A stretch of DNA of 64,000 nt, taken from positions 99,033 through 163,032 of the forward strand of contig NZ_JACAAX010000007.1 in the NCBI RefSeq assembly GCF_013377085.1, in the 5' to 3' direction. This document shows, piece after piece, positions 35,662 to 46,113 of the stretch. The notes under the pieces are model-generated. The model worked only from the letters and a program-made list of their open reading frames with translations, was not told where the DNA came from and made no database searches. The DNA comes from Rhodoplanes sp. (GTDB lineage: Bacteria > Pseudomonadota > Alphaproteobacteria > Rhizobiales > Xanthobacteraceae). A program made the position numbers and the translations under genes. Each line of letters starts with the position of its first letter. The stretch's first letter is position 1.

Positions 35662-36051
35662 TCAGAACGGCCGCCGCCGGGCCGCACGGCCCGTCGGCAC
35701 CGGCGGCGCGAGAACCGCGCCGGCGCGCGCCTGCACCTCCGCCGGCACGGCATAATCCCGCATCAGGGCGCGGGCGTCGCGCAGGCCGGCCGCCTCGCGC
35801 TGGACCATCAGCATCCACAGGGCATACGCGGCCGCATCGACCAGCACGGCACGTTCCGTCTTGCGGGCGGTCGCCGCGGGTGTGCCGGTCGCCGGCGCGT
35901 CGGCTGTCCCGGCTTGCGCATCGTGGGTTGCCAACGCGGCCAGCGCCTGCTCCAGGCCGCGCCCGAGCCGGCCGAGTGCTGCGGCCTTCTCGGCCAGCAA
36001 CTCGTCGGCGAGCAGCGCAGCGGGCGACTGGTCCTTCAGGCTCTTCGGCAT
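35662..36051 (-). CDS. Small helical protein, DUF6665-like
   Basis: 129 residues from the ATG at 36049-36051 (another in-frame start lies 66 bases upstream). The helical segment LADELLAEKAAALGRLGRGLEQALAAL and the later AYALWMLMVQREAAGLRDARALMRDYAVP resemble small alphaproteobacterial proteins of the DUF6665 type. I make that match from memory of the pattern and hold it loosely. There is an Ala/Thr-rich linker in the middle. No signal peptide or membrane helix is seen. The role is unknown. Confidence 0.6.
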   Translation of the reverse strand: MPKSLKDQSPAALLADELLAEKAAALGRLGRGLEQALAALATHDAQAGTADAPATGTPAATARKTERAVLVDAAAYALWMLMVQREAAGLRDARALMRDYAVPAEVQARAGAVLAPPVPTGRAARRRPF

Positions 36052-36175
36052 TCTGGTCGGCTCGGAAGCGGTCCGTGCTTTGCGATCCGCCCGAAAATGC
36101 GGTCTCGCCGCCGCCACCGCAAGCCCGTCCGGGCGCCGTGCCGCATCGCCCTCCGGGCAGAGCGCGACCAGGCGA

Positions 36176-36337
36176 TCAGAACACGGCGATATAGCGCAGC
36201 AGCGACAGCACGCCGATGATGACGACGATGATGCGGACGATCTGCTTGGCCCGGCCGTCGATCGGCAGAAGGTTGATCAGGTAGAGGATCAGGATGACGA
36301 CCAGGAACGTGACGAGGACGCTGATCAGGAGTCCCAT
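36176..36337 (-). CDS. Small double-helix membrane protein, Thivi_2564-like
   Basis: 53 residues starting MGLLISVLVTFLVVILILYLINLLP. Two transmembrane helices flank the short polar turn PIDGRAKQIVR. The layout (helix, N/PxDGxxKxI, helix) matches the Thivi_2564-type small membrane proteins. The ATG at 36335-36337 is taken because the long upstream extension is Arg/Pro-rich and non-homologous. The function is unknown. Confidence 0.65.
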   Translation of the reverse strand: MGLLISVLVTFLVVILILYLINLLPIDGRAKQIVRIIVVIIGVLSLLRYIAVF

Positions 36338-36701
36338 GGGTGACCGCCTCGGGTCGGCTGAAGGACGGGCAGGCCGGCGCGATGCCGACCGGGCGCGCCG
36401 CTGTCGAGCCGGATAGGCCGCGGATGGTCCGCGGTCCGCCGGCACAATTGCCGGCATGAGGTCTCAACGGGGGGGTGGCCGGTAAGTTCCCACCACAGTC
36501 GCGTGCGATCGGGGGCCGGACAGGCGAAGGGGCGGTCGGGTGCGGCGAACGGGCCGCGGGTTGCCGCGGCGAAATACCGTCTGCTATAGGCTCGGCGCGC
36601 GACCGGGCGCGACTCGCAGGGCTCGGCCGCGGGCCCGTCCGGGTCGCCGGCCCGACCGGGTCGGTCCGCCAGGGCCGCCTGTCCGCTTCCGAGGAGCTCC
36701 C

Positions 36702-36989
36702 ATGTCGGTCGACGCCGCGACGGTCCGTCGCATCGCTCATCTGGCCCGCATTGCCGTCGAGGACGACGAGGTCGAACGCCTGAAGGGCGAGCTCAATGCC
36801 ATCCTGGACTTCGTCGAGCAGCTTTCCGAGGTCGACGTCGCCGGCATCGAGCCGATGACCTCGGTCACCCCCATGGTGATGAAGATGCGTCAGGACGTCG
36901 TCACCGACGGCGGCATCCCCGAGCTGGTGGTCAGGAATGCGCCGGCCAGCCAGGACAACTTCTTCCTCGTTCCCAAAGTGGTCGAGTGA
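36702..36989 (+). CDS. gatC: Glutamyl/aspartyl-tRNA amidotransferase subunit C
   Basis: 95 residues. It wraps around GatA and GatB to stabilise the amidotransferase. [41 protein letters not shown] and the later IEPMTSV...RQDVV are typical. The stop overlaps the GTG start of gatA (GTGA). The region upstream (36338-36701) has no gene. Confidence 0.97.
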   Translation: MSVDAATVRRIAHLARIAVEDDEVERLKGELNAILDFVEQLSEVDVAGIEPMTSVTPMVMKMRQDVVTDGGIPELVVRNAPASQDNFFLVPKVVE

Positions 36990-38485
36990 GCGCCATGAAC
37001 AGCCCGACCTCTGGCAGCCTGACCTCTCTCTCCCTCGCCGAGGCGCGCGACGCCTTGCGCAAGCGCGACGTCACCTCGGTCGAACTCACCGAGGCGCATC
37101 TCGACGCCATCGCCGAGGCCCGCGTCCTCAACGCCTATGTGCTGGAGACGCCCGACAAGGCGCTCGCCATGGCGAAGGCCTCGGACGCGAAGCTCGCCAA
37201 GGGCGAGGGCGGCCCGCTCGAGGGCCTGCCGCTCGGCATCAAGGACATGTTCGCCACCGAGGGCGTGCGCACCACGGCCTGCGCGAAAATCCTGGAAAAC
37301 TTCGTGCCGGTCTACGAGTCGACCGTGACGTCGCATCTGTGGCGCGACGGCGCCGTGATGCTCGGCAAGCTCAACAACGACGAGTTCGCCATGGGCTCGT
37401 CGAACGAGACGTCGCGCTTCGGCCCCGTGATCTCGCCGTGGCGGCGCTCCGGCTCGACCGCCGCGATCGTGCCGGGCGGCTCGTCCGGCGGCTCGGCCGC
37501 GGCCGTGTCGGCCGGGCTCTGCCTCGGCGCCACCGGCACCGACACGGGCGGCTCGATCCGCCAGCCGGCGGCCTTCGCCGGCATCGTCGGGATCAAGCCG
37601 ACCTATGGGCGCTGCTCGCGCTGGGGTGTCGTCGCCTTCGCCTCGTCGCTCGACCAGGCCGGGCCGTTCGCCCGCACGGTGCGGGACAGCGCCATCCTGC
37701 TGCGCTCGATGGCGGGCCACGATCCGAAAGACACCACCTGCGTCGATCGCCCGGTGCCCGATTACGAGGTGGCGGTCGGCCGCTCCGTGAAGGGCATGAA
37801 GATAGGCATCCCGAAGGAGTATCGGGTCGCCGGCATGCCGGACGAGATCGAGGCGCTGTGGCGGCGCGGCGCCGAGTGGCTGAAGGCGGCCGGCGCCGAG
37901 ATCGTCGAAGTGTCGCTGCCGCACACCAAATACGCCCTGCCGGCCTACTACATCGTGGCACCGGCCGAGGCCTCGTCGAACCTCGCCCGCTACGACGGCG
38001 TGCGCTTCGGCGTCCGCGTGCCCGGCAACGACATCACCGAGATGTACGAGAAGACCCGCGCGGCCGGGTTTGGCCCGGAGGTCCGCCGCCGCATCATGAT
38101 CGGCACCTATGTGCTCTCGGCCGGCTACTACGACGCCTATTACCTTCGCGCCCAGCAGGTCCGCACGCTGATCAAGAAGGACTTCGAAGACTGCTTCGAC
38201 GCCGGCGTGCACGCGATCCTCACCCCGGCGACGCCGTCTTCCGCCTTCGGCATCGGCGAGAAATCCTCGGGCGACCCGGTGGAGATGTACCTGAACGACA
38301 TCTTCACCGTGACGGTGAACATGGCCGGTCTCCCCGGCATCGCCGTGCCGGGCGGGCTCGACGCGCAAGGCCTGCCGCTCGGCCTGCAGCTCATCGGCCG
38401 GCCGTTCGACGAGGAGACGCTGTTCTCGCTCGCGTCGGTGATCGAGCAGGACGCTGGCCGGCTGACTCCGGCGCGGTGGTGGTAG
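36986..38485 (+). CDS. gatA: Glutamyl/aspartyl-tRNA amidotransferase subunit A
   Basis: 499 residues. It is the amidase that releases ammonia from glutamine for GatB. The amidase signature is [32 protein letters not shown]. The Lys-Ser-Ser triad is in LGIKDMF (Lys), GGSSGGSAA (Ser) and TGGSIRQPA (Ser nucleophile). The start is a GTG overlapping gatC; an ATG three codons later is an alternative. It lies on the same strand as gatB, which begins 2.9 kb later. Confidence 0.98.
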   Translation: MSAMNSPTSGSLTSLSLAEARDALRKRDVTSVELTEAHLDAIAEARVLNAYVLETPDKALAMAKASDAKLAKGEGGPLEGLPLGIKDMFATEGVRTTACAKILENFVPVYESTVTSHLWRDGAVMLGKLNNDEFAMGSSNETSRFGPVISPWRRSGSTAAIVPGGSSGGSAAAVSAGLCLGATGTDTGGSIRQPAAFAGIVGIKPTYGRCSRWGVVAFASSLDQAGPFARTVRDSAILLRSMAGHDPKDTTCVDRPVPDYEVAVGRSVKGMKIGIPKEYRVAGMPDEIEALWRRGAEWLKAAGAEIVEVSLPHTKYALPAYYIVAPAEASSNLARYDGVRFGVRVPGNDITEMYEKTRAAGFGPEVRRRIMIGTYVLSAGYYDAYYLRAQQVRTLIKKDFEDCFDAGVHAILTPATPSSAFGIGEKSSGDPVEMYLNDIFTVTVNMAGLPGIAVPGGLDAQGLPLGLQLIGRPFDEETLFSLASVIEQDAGRLTPARWW

Positions 38486-38492
38486 GGGAAGC

Positions 38493-39074
38493 TCAGGCCG
38501 CCGGCGGCGCCTCGTTGCCGGCGTCGTCGCAATAGATGTCGGCGAGCGGCACCGCGAGGTCGAGGCCGGGCAACGAGATCGTCGCCGCGCGACCGACCAG
38601 CATCTGCGGCTCCTCCGGAAATGTGCCGTCATCGCCGCGCCGCCACAGCCAGACCCGCGGCTCGTCCTGCGACAGCACCAGATAGGTGAGAAGGCTCGGC
38701 AAGCTGGTGTATTCGCGAACCTTCGGGCCGAAATCCGTCGCCATCGTCGAAGGTGAGGCGATCTCGGCGATCACGAGGGGCGAGATCGCGGTGAGGCCCT
38801 TCCGATCGGAGCTCTGCACGTCGACGGCCACGTCGGGATAGCGGACCGATCGGCCGATCCGAATTGCAAGGTCGCTCACCGCGACGAAATAGCGGCGGCG
38901 GTCCAGCACCCGGCGCAGGAAGACGAAAAGGTCTCCTGCGATATCGATATGCGCCCTCGAAGCGCCCGTCATCATCACGACACGGCCCTCGCTCAGCTCG
39001 CAGCGCTCCCCCTGCAGGGCGGGGTGGCGCAGGAACTCGTCCGGTGTCAGCGGGGGTAGCGTCCGGATGTTCAT
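38493..39074 (-). CDS. Uma2-family (DUF820) restriction-endonuclease-like protein
   Basis: 193 residues. The PD-(D/E)xK-like fold of the Uma2 family is seen in ERCELSEGRVVMMTGASRAHIDIAGDL, VSDLAIRIGRSVRYPDVAVDVQ (Asp) and PLVIAEIASPST (Glu in an ExxSPST-type motif), with a downstream Lys in GPKVREY. The family is abundant in cyanobacteria and scattered in alphaproteobacteria; its biological role is not established. It is convergent with gatA, only 7 bases apart, and interrupts the gatCA-gatB neighbourhood. Confidence 0.85.
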   Translation of the reverse strand: MNIRTLPPLTPDEFLRHPALQGERCELSEGRVVMMTGASRAHIDIAGDLFVFLRRVLDRRRYFVAVSDLAIRIGRSVRYPDVAVDVQSSDRKGLTAISPLVIAEIASPSTMATDFGPKVREYTSLPSLLTYLVLSQDEPRVWLWRRGDDGTFPEEPQMLVGRAATISLPGLDLAVPLADIYCDDAGNEAPPAA

Positions 39075-39152
39075 CGATGCCTCTCGGACCCCATTCTAGC
39101 AGAAGACGCGCGACGCGGGCAGCGGCGGGGCAGAGCGTCCTGTTTCGGCGCC

Positions 39153-39274
39153 GTCATTCCGGGGCGCGGGCGGCACGCCCGCGAGCCCGGAATCCATACT
39201 CCCGGTGAGAATGGCTCACGTACGACAGGGCGTATGGGTCCCTGGCTCGCGGCTTCGCCGCGCCCCGGGACGAC
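39153..39274. repeat. Bipartite palindromic intergenic repeat (copy 3)
   Basis: GTCATTCCGGGGCGCG ... GCGAGCCCGGAATCCATAC on the left is partly mirrored by GTATGGGTCCCTGGCTCGC ... CGCGCCCCGGGACGAC on the right. The right arm has drifted toward a CCCGGGACGAC version. It lies between the Uma2 and amidohydrolase genes. Confidence 0.7.
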
Positions 39275-39335
39275 GGACGCTAACACTCGACGCCTTTCGA
39301 CCAGCGGCGCAGGTCCGGTCGACGAACGAGAGCGT

Positions 39336-41069
39336 CTACTTCCCCGCCTCCTGGACGACCTTGCCGCCCACCATGGTGACGAGCGGGCGGATGTCCTTGA
39401 TCTGCTCCTGCGGCACGGTGAGGTAGTCGCGGTCCAGCACCAGGAGGTCGGCGTACTTGCCGGGCGCGAGCGAGCCGAGATTGGCCTCCTGGAACAGGAA
39501 GGCGGCGTTCGATCGCGTGTGGGCGATCAGCGCCTCCTCGCGCGTCACCGTGCTCTTGAGCACCTTGCGGCCGCCGACCATCTCGCCCGTCACGGCGAAG
39601 TGGAGCGTGAAAAACGGATTGGTCGGCGTCACCGCGGTGGCGTCCGAGCCGAGACCCCACGGGATGCCGCTGTCCTGCACCATCCGCAGCGGCGGCATGT
39701 CGAAGGTGCGGTCGCCGTGCACGCCGAGCATCAGCGCGCCCTGGACGGAGGGGCGGCTGTGGAGCTGGACATACATGCCGAGCCGCTTCATCCGGGCGAT
39801 GTCCTGCGGCTCGAGCTGGTCGCCATGCGACATCGTCCAGCGCAGGCCCTTGATCGGCTTCACCGCGTTGATGGCCTCGATCTCGGTCAGGAACGCCTCG
39901 ATGGTGCCGCGGAGCTGGGCGTGGACGTTGAGGTGCATGCCGCGATCGGCGACCGCCTGGGCGACGCGGCGCCACTGCGCCATCGCCTCGGGCGTCGGCG
40001 CCGCCGAGCGGGCCAGGAGGTTGTCGTGCAGCGGGAAGTAGACGGTCTCGCCGTAGCCGGTGTTGTCGAGCCAGTCGTCGCCCTGGAACGGCGTCATCTT
40101 GGCGATCACGCCGACGACGCGGTCGACATCGGCCGGGGAGGTTGGCTCCTGCCACAGATTGTAGAAGGTGCGCACGGTCGGCTGGCCGCGCTCCCGCACG
40201 GTGCGGAACGCCTCGATATGGCCGGCATGGAAGCCGCGCCCGCCCATCTCCTGGTAGGCCGTGATGCCCATCCGGTTGAGGTCGCGCATCAGCGCGCGAG
40301 CGTTCTCGACGCTCCTCTCCTTGGCGACCTCGCCGAGCCGTGCCAGCGTCCAGGCGACGGCACCGCCGCCGTTGAGGACGCCGGTCGGCTGGCCGGCCGC
40401 GTCCTTTTCGATCTTGCCGTTGCGCGGATCCGCCGTGGTCGCGTCGACCCCGAGCGCCTTCAGGCCGGCCGTGTTGGCGTAGATGCGGAAATAGATGACC
40501 TGCAGGATCACCGGATTGTTCGGCGCGATCGCATCGAGCTCCGCCTTGGTGAAGCCGCGCGGCTCGTCGGTGAACTGCTCCTCCGACCAGCCGCCGAGCA
40601 CCAGCACCAGCTCGCCCGGCTTTGACGCCTTCGCCTTCTCGGCGATCAGCGCCAGTGCCTCCTTGTGCGACGTCACCCCGTCGATCCGCACCTCGCGGTC
40701 CCAATACTCGGCCGCCCGCATGAAGTGGGCATGGTTGTCGATCAGGCCCGGGATCACGGTCTTGCCGGCGAGGTCGACGACCCGGGTCTGCGGTCCTTTC
40801 AGCGCCTCGATCCCGGCGACGCTGCCGACCGCGAGGATGCGCTCGCCGGCAATCGCCAGCGCCGGTGCGACCGTGAAGCGGTCGTCGACCGTGACGATCT
40901 TGCCGTTCACCAGGATGGTGTCGGCGGTCCGCATGGCTTGCGGGGGTGCGGCGCTGCTCGGTGCCGCTGTGGTCTGGGCCGCGGCGCCGGAGACCAGTGC
41001 GGCGAGCAGCGCCGCGGTGCCGGCGAGCCAGCCGGCGGCGAGCACACGGGTGACGTGACGGGGGTGCAT
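39336..41069 (-). CDS. Exported amidohydrolase (YtcJ-like)
   Basis: 577 residues from the ATG at 41067-41069, which follows AGGGAGG on the minus strand. Signal peptide 1-32 ends SGAAAQ. The urease-like TIM barrel has the metal-binding His pair GLIDNHAHFMR, then LHNVHAQ-type and SHGDQL histidines, and GLGSDATAVTP with the catalytic Asp. The layout AILVNGKIVTVDD...GKYADLLVLDRD is typical of the YtcJ/NfdA group acting on N-substituted amides or formamides. It is likely periplasmic. The open frame continues about 1.4 kb further upstream antisense to gatB, but that is a shadow. Confidence 0.9.
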   Translation of the reverse strand: MHPRHVTRVLAAGWLAGTAALLAALVSGAAAQTTAAPSSAAPPQAMRTADTILVNGKIVTVDDRFTVAPALAIAGERILAVGSVAGIEALKGPQTRVVDLAGKTVIPGLIDNHAHFMRAAEYWDREVRIDGVTSHKEALALIAEKAKASKPGELVLVLGGWSEEQFTDEPRGFTKAELDAIAPNNPVILQVIYFRIYANTAGLKALGVDATTADPRNGKIEKDAAGQPTGVLNGGGAVAWTLARLGEVAKERSVENARALMRDLNRMGITAYQEMGGRGFHAGHIEAFRTVRERGQPTVRTFYNLWQEPTSPADVDRVVGVIAKMTPFQGDDWLDNTGYGETVYFPLHDNLLARSAAPTPEAMAQWRRVAQAVADRGMHLNVHAQLRGTIEAFLTEIEAINAVKPIKGLRWTMSHGDQLEPQDIARMKRLGMYVQLHSRPSVQGALMLGVHGDRTFDMPPLRMVQDSGIPWGLGSDATAVTPTNPFFTLHFAVTGEMVGGRKVLKSTVTREEALIAHTRSNAAFLFQEANLGSLAPGKYADLLVLDRDYLTVPQEQIKDIRPLVTMVGGKVVQEAGK

Positions 41070-41381
41070 GCTTGGTATCCTCCCTGAGCTTCGATTTTTT
41101 TTGCTGACTTGCTGCCGACGATAGCGAGCGCCGTACGGCACGGCAATCGTTTGCACGGGCTCGTGACCGGGCGTTCGCGCCGGCCCGCGCGGCCGGCGCC
41201 GGGCAGTCGCGCTGCGGAAACCTTGAAGGGTGCGACGACACCATATAACGGAAAGTCGACGAACGGGCCCGCGTGCCGCCGCCTTTGTTGCGCGCGGCTG
41301 CGACCGGCCGGCACGCCGCGGAGCGGCACGCCGGCGACCAGCGGGCCGGCCCCGAGGCGAGACGAACGACGGCGGATGACC

Positions 41382-42866
<1,485 letters not shown>

Positions 42867-42897
42867 AGCAGTTTCGGGCAATCTCGACCCATGCTCC

Positions 42898-42963
42898 GCT
42901 CATTCCCGCGCATGCGGGAATCCAGTGCCACTCGGCCCTGGATCCCCGCTTTCGCGGGGACGA
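42898..42963. repeat. Short bipartite palindromic repeat after gatB (copy 4)
   Basis: CTCATTCCCGC-GCAT-GCGGGAATCCAG then CTGGATCCCCGC-TTTC-GCGGGGACGA. Two hairpins with different GC arms are joined by the conserved ATCCAG/CTGGAT boxes. The spacer is only about 12 bases. Confidence 0.7.
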
Positions 42964-43631
42964 TCGGAGTTCGTGGGTCGATTCATCTCCACTGAAAATC
43001 GATCGAGCCGCGTGGCGGCCACCGTCGTCGTCGCGCCGCGACGGGCACCGTGGTCGGCGGTCGCGATCGGTCGGCACGCACCCTCGTCGAGATCCACCGG
43101 CGTCTTCGCAGCGTCCTCGCCGCGACCTCCGTGGTGTCGTCGCGATGCTCCGAAAGCGGTGCGGTGCGGGCCTTCGCGGCCCCTCTCGAATCGGTCGTCG
43201 CATCGATTCGAGCAGCGCACGACGTCGCGATGCGCACCGCGAGACGTCTTTGGAGAGCAATCCGCAGAATTTTTTTTGGGCGTGAACGAAGCGTTAGCGC
43301 GCGCCGTCGCGCCGTCTCGATGCGCGCGGCGACGGCCGCGGACGATCGCACGACGCATCCGAGGCACATGAAAGAAATGCCGATTCCATCGGCACTTCTC
43401 GCAACACGTGCAAGCGGCGCGCGATCGTCGCGGCGCGATGGCGAAACGGCACGCGCGCCGCCGCGTGCGTTGCCGCACGACGGCGCAGCCGCATGTCGAC
43501 GCGTGCGAACGACGCTCAACGCGAAGCGGAGTCGCTGATTTCTTTGTTGTGCTGTAGTAATCGAAACGTAGTGCCCTCGATTCGCGTGGGCACGTTTCTG
43601 ATAGCCATCCCACCACGGCTAGGAGGGCAGC
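42964..43631. other. Gene-poor region upstream of the histone-like gene
   Basis: About 670 bases without a convincing gene. It is dense in CG, TCG and CGA words (runs such as GTCGTCGTCGCGCCGCGACG). Three frames stay open by composition alone. The last 140 bases become more AT-rich and lead into AGGAGG before the histone-like ATG, so this part is the likely promoter and leader. A run of eight T lies near 43270. Confidence 0.45.
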
Positions 43632-43751
43632 ATGCCGAAGAAAGCGACGACCAAGAAGGCTCCTGCGAAGAAGGCGGCGGCGAAGCCGGCGGCGAAGAAG
43701 ACGACCGCGAAGAAGACGACCGCCAAGAAGACGACCGCGAAGAAGAAGTGA
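43632..43751 (+). CDS. Short lysine/alanine-rich histone H1-like peptide
   Basis: 39 residues: MPKKATTKKAPAKK, an AAAKPAAKK stretch, then three KKTTA units and a final KKK. Every polar charge is positive, with no acidic residue. The composition and AKK/TTAKK repeats match the C-terminal tail of histone H1 and the bacterial H1-like (Hc1/AlgP-type) proteins. It likely binds DNA or RNA nonspecifically. AGGAGG (43621-43626) precedes the ATG by 5 bases, which supports real translation. The gene is easily missed because of its size. Confidence 0.7.
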   Translation: MPKKATTKKAPAKKAAAKPAAKKTTAKKTTAKKTTAKKK

Positions 43752-44120
43752 GGAGACGGCCTTCGGAGCGAACTGCTCCGAGGATGCCGTGGACTTCGTC
43801 GGAGGACCGGCAGCAGCGGCGCGATCGACAATCGATCCGGAACGCGGCCGGTCCCGAGCGACGACAGAGGGCGTCGGCGAGACCAAGGAGAGTTCCCACC
43901 GAACCGGCCGCACTGGCCGATCAGTCGAGTGGAGAGCACCCAGGTCCCGCCCTGCTTCTCGAGCGGCTCACGCCGCCGGGTAGCGCGACCGATCGGACCT
44001 CTCGCCGACGCCCCCCTCTTGTCGCGACGGCCCGCATACCCGGCCGTCGCCTGGACGGCTCGCGGCTCAGATGATCGCGAGCCGGATGACCGCGGGACCT
44101 GTCGCCCCGATAGAGCGGAC
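43752..44120. other. Intergenic region after histone-like gene
   Basis: About 370 bases with no supported gene. A small CGGAGC-GAACT-GCTCCG stem at 43764-43780, 12 bases after the histone-like stop, may end that transcript. No T-run follows. Confidence 0.35.
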
Positions 44121-44205
44121 ATCGTTCCGACCTGCATCGTTCCGACCCGCATCGTTCCGACCCGCATCGTTCCGACCCGCATCGTTCCGACCCGCATCGT
44201 TCCGA
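44121..44205. repeat. 15-bp tandem repeat array
   Basis: Five full units and one partial unit of ATCGTTCCGACCCGC (first unit has T for C at position 13). The units are nearly identical, so expansion is recent. Degenerate relatives (GTTCCGACG, GTCCGGAACG, ACCGGAACAT) continue to about 44310. The period equals five codons: plus strand IVPTR, minus strand MRVGT. I find no gene with a ribosome site or domain in either frame. Confidence 0.85.
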
Positions 44206-44345
44206 GCGTGGTCGTTCAGGGCATCCTTGTTCCGACGCCGTCCTGTCCGGAACGTCGTCCCGACGATGTCGTCACCGGAACATCTGTCCCCGAGACGTCC
44301 TGTCCGAGCCCACGTCCGGCGGCCGTCGAAGCGCCGAAGCGGATC

Positions 44346-44567
44346 TCAGCCCTTGAGGCAGCCGCTCATGAAGGTCCGGTAGGCCTCTCGGCCCTTCACG
44401 TTCTTCGCCTTCTTCTCGTCCTTCCATTTTGCGGCGCAGTCCTTCATGCGCTGCTGCTGCGCCGTGACCTTCTTCTCCTCGGCCGGCTTCTTGTCCTCCG
44501 CCGTCGCCGGCATCATGGTCGTCGCCAGCCAGGCGGCCGCCAGCGCCGCCGTCAGGGTCTTGGTCAT
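44346..44567 (-). CDS. PsiF-repeat periplasmic protein
   Basis: 73 residues from the ATG at 44565-44567, which follows GGAGGG. Signal peptide 1-24 (LTAALAAAWLATTMMPATAE). The mature part has a Lys/Glu-rich stretch and one PsiF-type repeat MKDCAAKWKDEKKAKNVKGREAYRTFMSGCLKG with its two Cys. PsiF proteins are phosphate-starvation-associated in enterics; the function is unknown. 15-bp repeat arrays lie on both sides. Confidence 0.82.
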   Translation of the reverse strand: MTKTLTAALAAAWLATTMMPATAEDKKPAEEKKVTAQQQRMKDCAAKWKDEKKAKNVKGREAYRTFMSGCLKG

Positions 44568-44685
44568 GGTGTCCCTCCGGTTGGAATGAGAGGGTGAGAA
44601 TAACCTTCGGCCGCGCGGCGCGTCCATCGGCCTCGCGGCCGGCGCGGGCGGGGACGTCGACTTTCCGCATCGGCGCGGCGGTCGT

Positions 44686-44760
44686 CAGGATCCCGCTCCG
44701 GCGGATCCTGTCGTCGCGGATCGCAGCCCTGCGGATCCCGGTCTTGCGGATTGTCGCGCG
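44686..44760. repeat. Degenerate 15-bp tandem repeat array
   Basis: Five 15-base units sharing (G/C)(C/A)GGAT(C/T): CAGGATCCCGCTCCG, GCGGATCCTGTCGTC, GCGGATCGCAGCCCT, GCGGATCCCGGTCTT, GCGGATTGTCGCGCG. On the minus strand one frame reads ATIRK TGIRR AAIRD DRIRR SGILT, a pentapeptide-repeat-like periodicity. The period equals that of the array at 44121, but the unit differs. Confidence 0.65.
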
Positions 44761-44815
44761 CGTCGACATTTCGACGCGGTGAGCCGACCACCAAACAGCC
44801 GACCAGGAGTGAACC

Positions 44816-45784
44816 ATGGCCCGCAGCCCCAAGCGTCCGTCCCGCCCGTCGTCCCGTCGGAGCGGGAGCGCGGCGAAACGGACGCCGTCCCGCACCGCCG
44901 CCCCGAAGGCAGGCGCGTCTGCATCGCCGAAGCCGACCGCGAAAAGGACGACGGCGAAGACGTCGCCGAAGGTGAAGACTATCGCCAAGGGCAGGGCGCC
45001 CGCCAAGGCGACGCCGCGCGTCGCCGTCCCGGCGCGGAGCACGAAGACCGTGGCGCGGGGCGGCGCGCAACGCACGCCGGCGAAGCGTCAGGCGCCGATC
45101 GAGCTGTTCTACTGGTCGACCCCGAACGGCTGGAAGATCTCCATCATGCTGGAGGAGTGCCGGCTGCCCTATGTCGTGCGGCCCGTGAACATCACCAAGG
45201 GCGAGCAGTTCGCGCCGAGCTTCCTGGCCATCGCGCCGAACAACCGCATGCCGGCGATCGTCGATCCGGACGGTCCAGGGCGCCGGCCGATCTCGGTGTT
45301 CGAGTCCGGCGCGATCCTCCAGTATCTCGGCCGCAAGACCGGCAAGCTCTATCCCGCCGACGAGCGCGGCCGCGTCGAGGTCGAGCAGTGGCTGATGTGG
45401 CAGATGGGCGGGCTCGGGCCGATGGCGGGCCAGGCGCATCACTTCCGCGGCTATGCGCCCGAGCAGATCCCGTACGCGATCAAGCGGTACACCGACGAGT
45501 GCCACCGGCTCTACGGCGTGATGAACCGGCGGCTCGCCGACCGGCCGTTCCTGGCCGGCAAGTACTCCATCGCCGACATCGCCTGCATCGGCTGGGCGAG
45601 CCGCCACGAGCGGCAGGGCGTCGATCTCGCCGCGTTCCCGCATCTCGCGCGCTGGCTCGACACCATGCTGGCGCGGCCGGCGGTCGCTCGCGGCATGGCC
45701 GTCCAGGCCGGCGAGGCGGCGCAAGTCGACATGAAGGATCCGGCCGTGCAGGCCGTGCTGTTCGGCCAGCGCGCGCCGGGCTGA
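44816..45784 (+). CDS. Glutathione S-transferase with N-terminal histone H1-like basic tail
   Basis: 322 residues. Residues 1-94 are Lys/Arg/Ala/Pro/Ser/Thr-rich (for example SPKPTAKRTTAK and KGRAPAKATPR) with no Asp or Glu before residue 96. From 95 on it is a GST of the YfcG/YghU/Ure2p-like (Nu) type: FYWSTPNGWKISIMLEE (Thr-Pro-Asn at the active site), NNRMPAIVDPDG, FESGAILQYLG and the C-terminal domain KYSIADIACIGW. The tail starts right at the ATG and the frame gives no other good start until the core, so the fusion is probably genuine. Nucleic-acid binding by the tail is inferred. Confidence 0.88.
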   Translation: MARSPKRPSRPSSRRSGSAAKRTPSRTAAPKAGASASPKPTAKRTTAKTSPKVKTIAKGRAPAKATPRVAVPARSTKTVARGGAQRTPAKRQAPIELFYWSTPNGWKISIMLEECRLPYVVRPVNITKGEQFAPSFLAIAPNNRMPAIVDPDGPGRRPISVFESGAILQYLGRKTGKLYPADERGRVEVEQWLMWQMGGLGPMAGQAHHFRGYAPEQIPYAIKRYTDECHRLYGVMNRRLADRPFLAGKYSIADIACIGWASRHERQGVDLAAFPHLARWLDTMLARPAVARGMAVQAGEAAQVDMKDPAVQAVLFGQRAPG

Positions 45785-46113
45785 GAGGCGCGGCCGGCCG
45801 CACGCTCGGCGTTCCGCAAAAAGTCCGCACGCCGCGACACGGCGTGCGGCGCGTTGTGCGGGTGGTGAACGCCGCCTTGACGACAGTGGTTACCGGCTTG
45901 TCGACGAATTGACGGAAATGTCGAAACGACGGGGGTTTCCTCGCTCTGCATGCAGGGTTTCCCGGTTTGCCGTGCGGCGGCGTTTACGGCCGATTCATCG
46001 CGCCTTTTAAGGTCGCCTTCAGCGGCCTCCCCGAAGATCAGGACGTTCGGACGGCAATGGTCCGAAGCTCTTTTGAAACGACGGCCGGATAGGCCAGGCC
46101 AGGGGAGGCCAAC
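45785..46113. other. Intergenic region with stem-loop
   Basis: CCGCACGCCG-CGACA-CGGCGTGCGG (45825-45849) is a perfect 10-bp stem 42 bases after the GST stop and could end that mRNA, although no T-run follows. The remaining bases contain no supported gene; the last part is the presumed leader of the Sel1-type gene. Confidence 0.45.

Noticed and set aside
42900..43913. 337-codon minus-strand frame spanning the histone-like gene
   Set aside because: Arg/Ser/Leu-rich reading of CG-dense DNA, no ribosome site or domain, antisense to the better supported small gene.
44121..44205. Possible CRISPR array
   Set aside because: 15-base units are directly adjacent with no unique spacers, and no cas genes are present.
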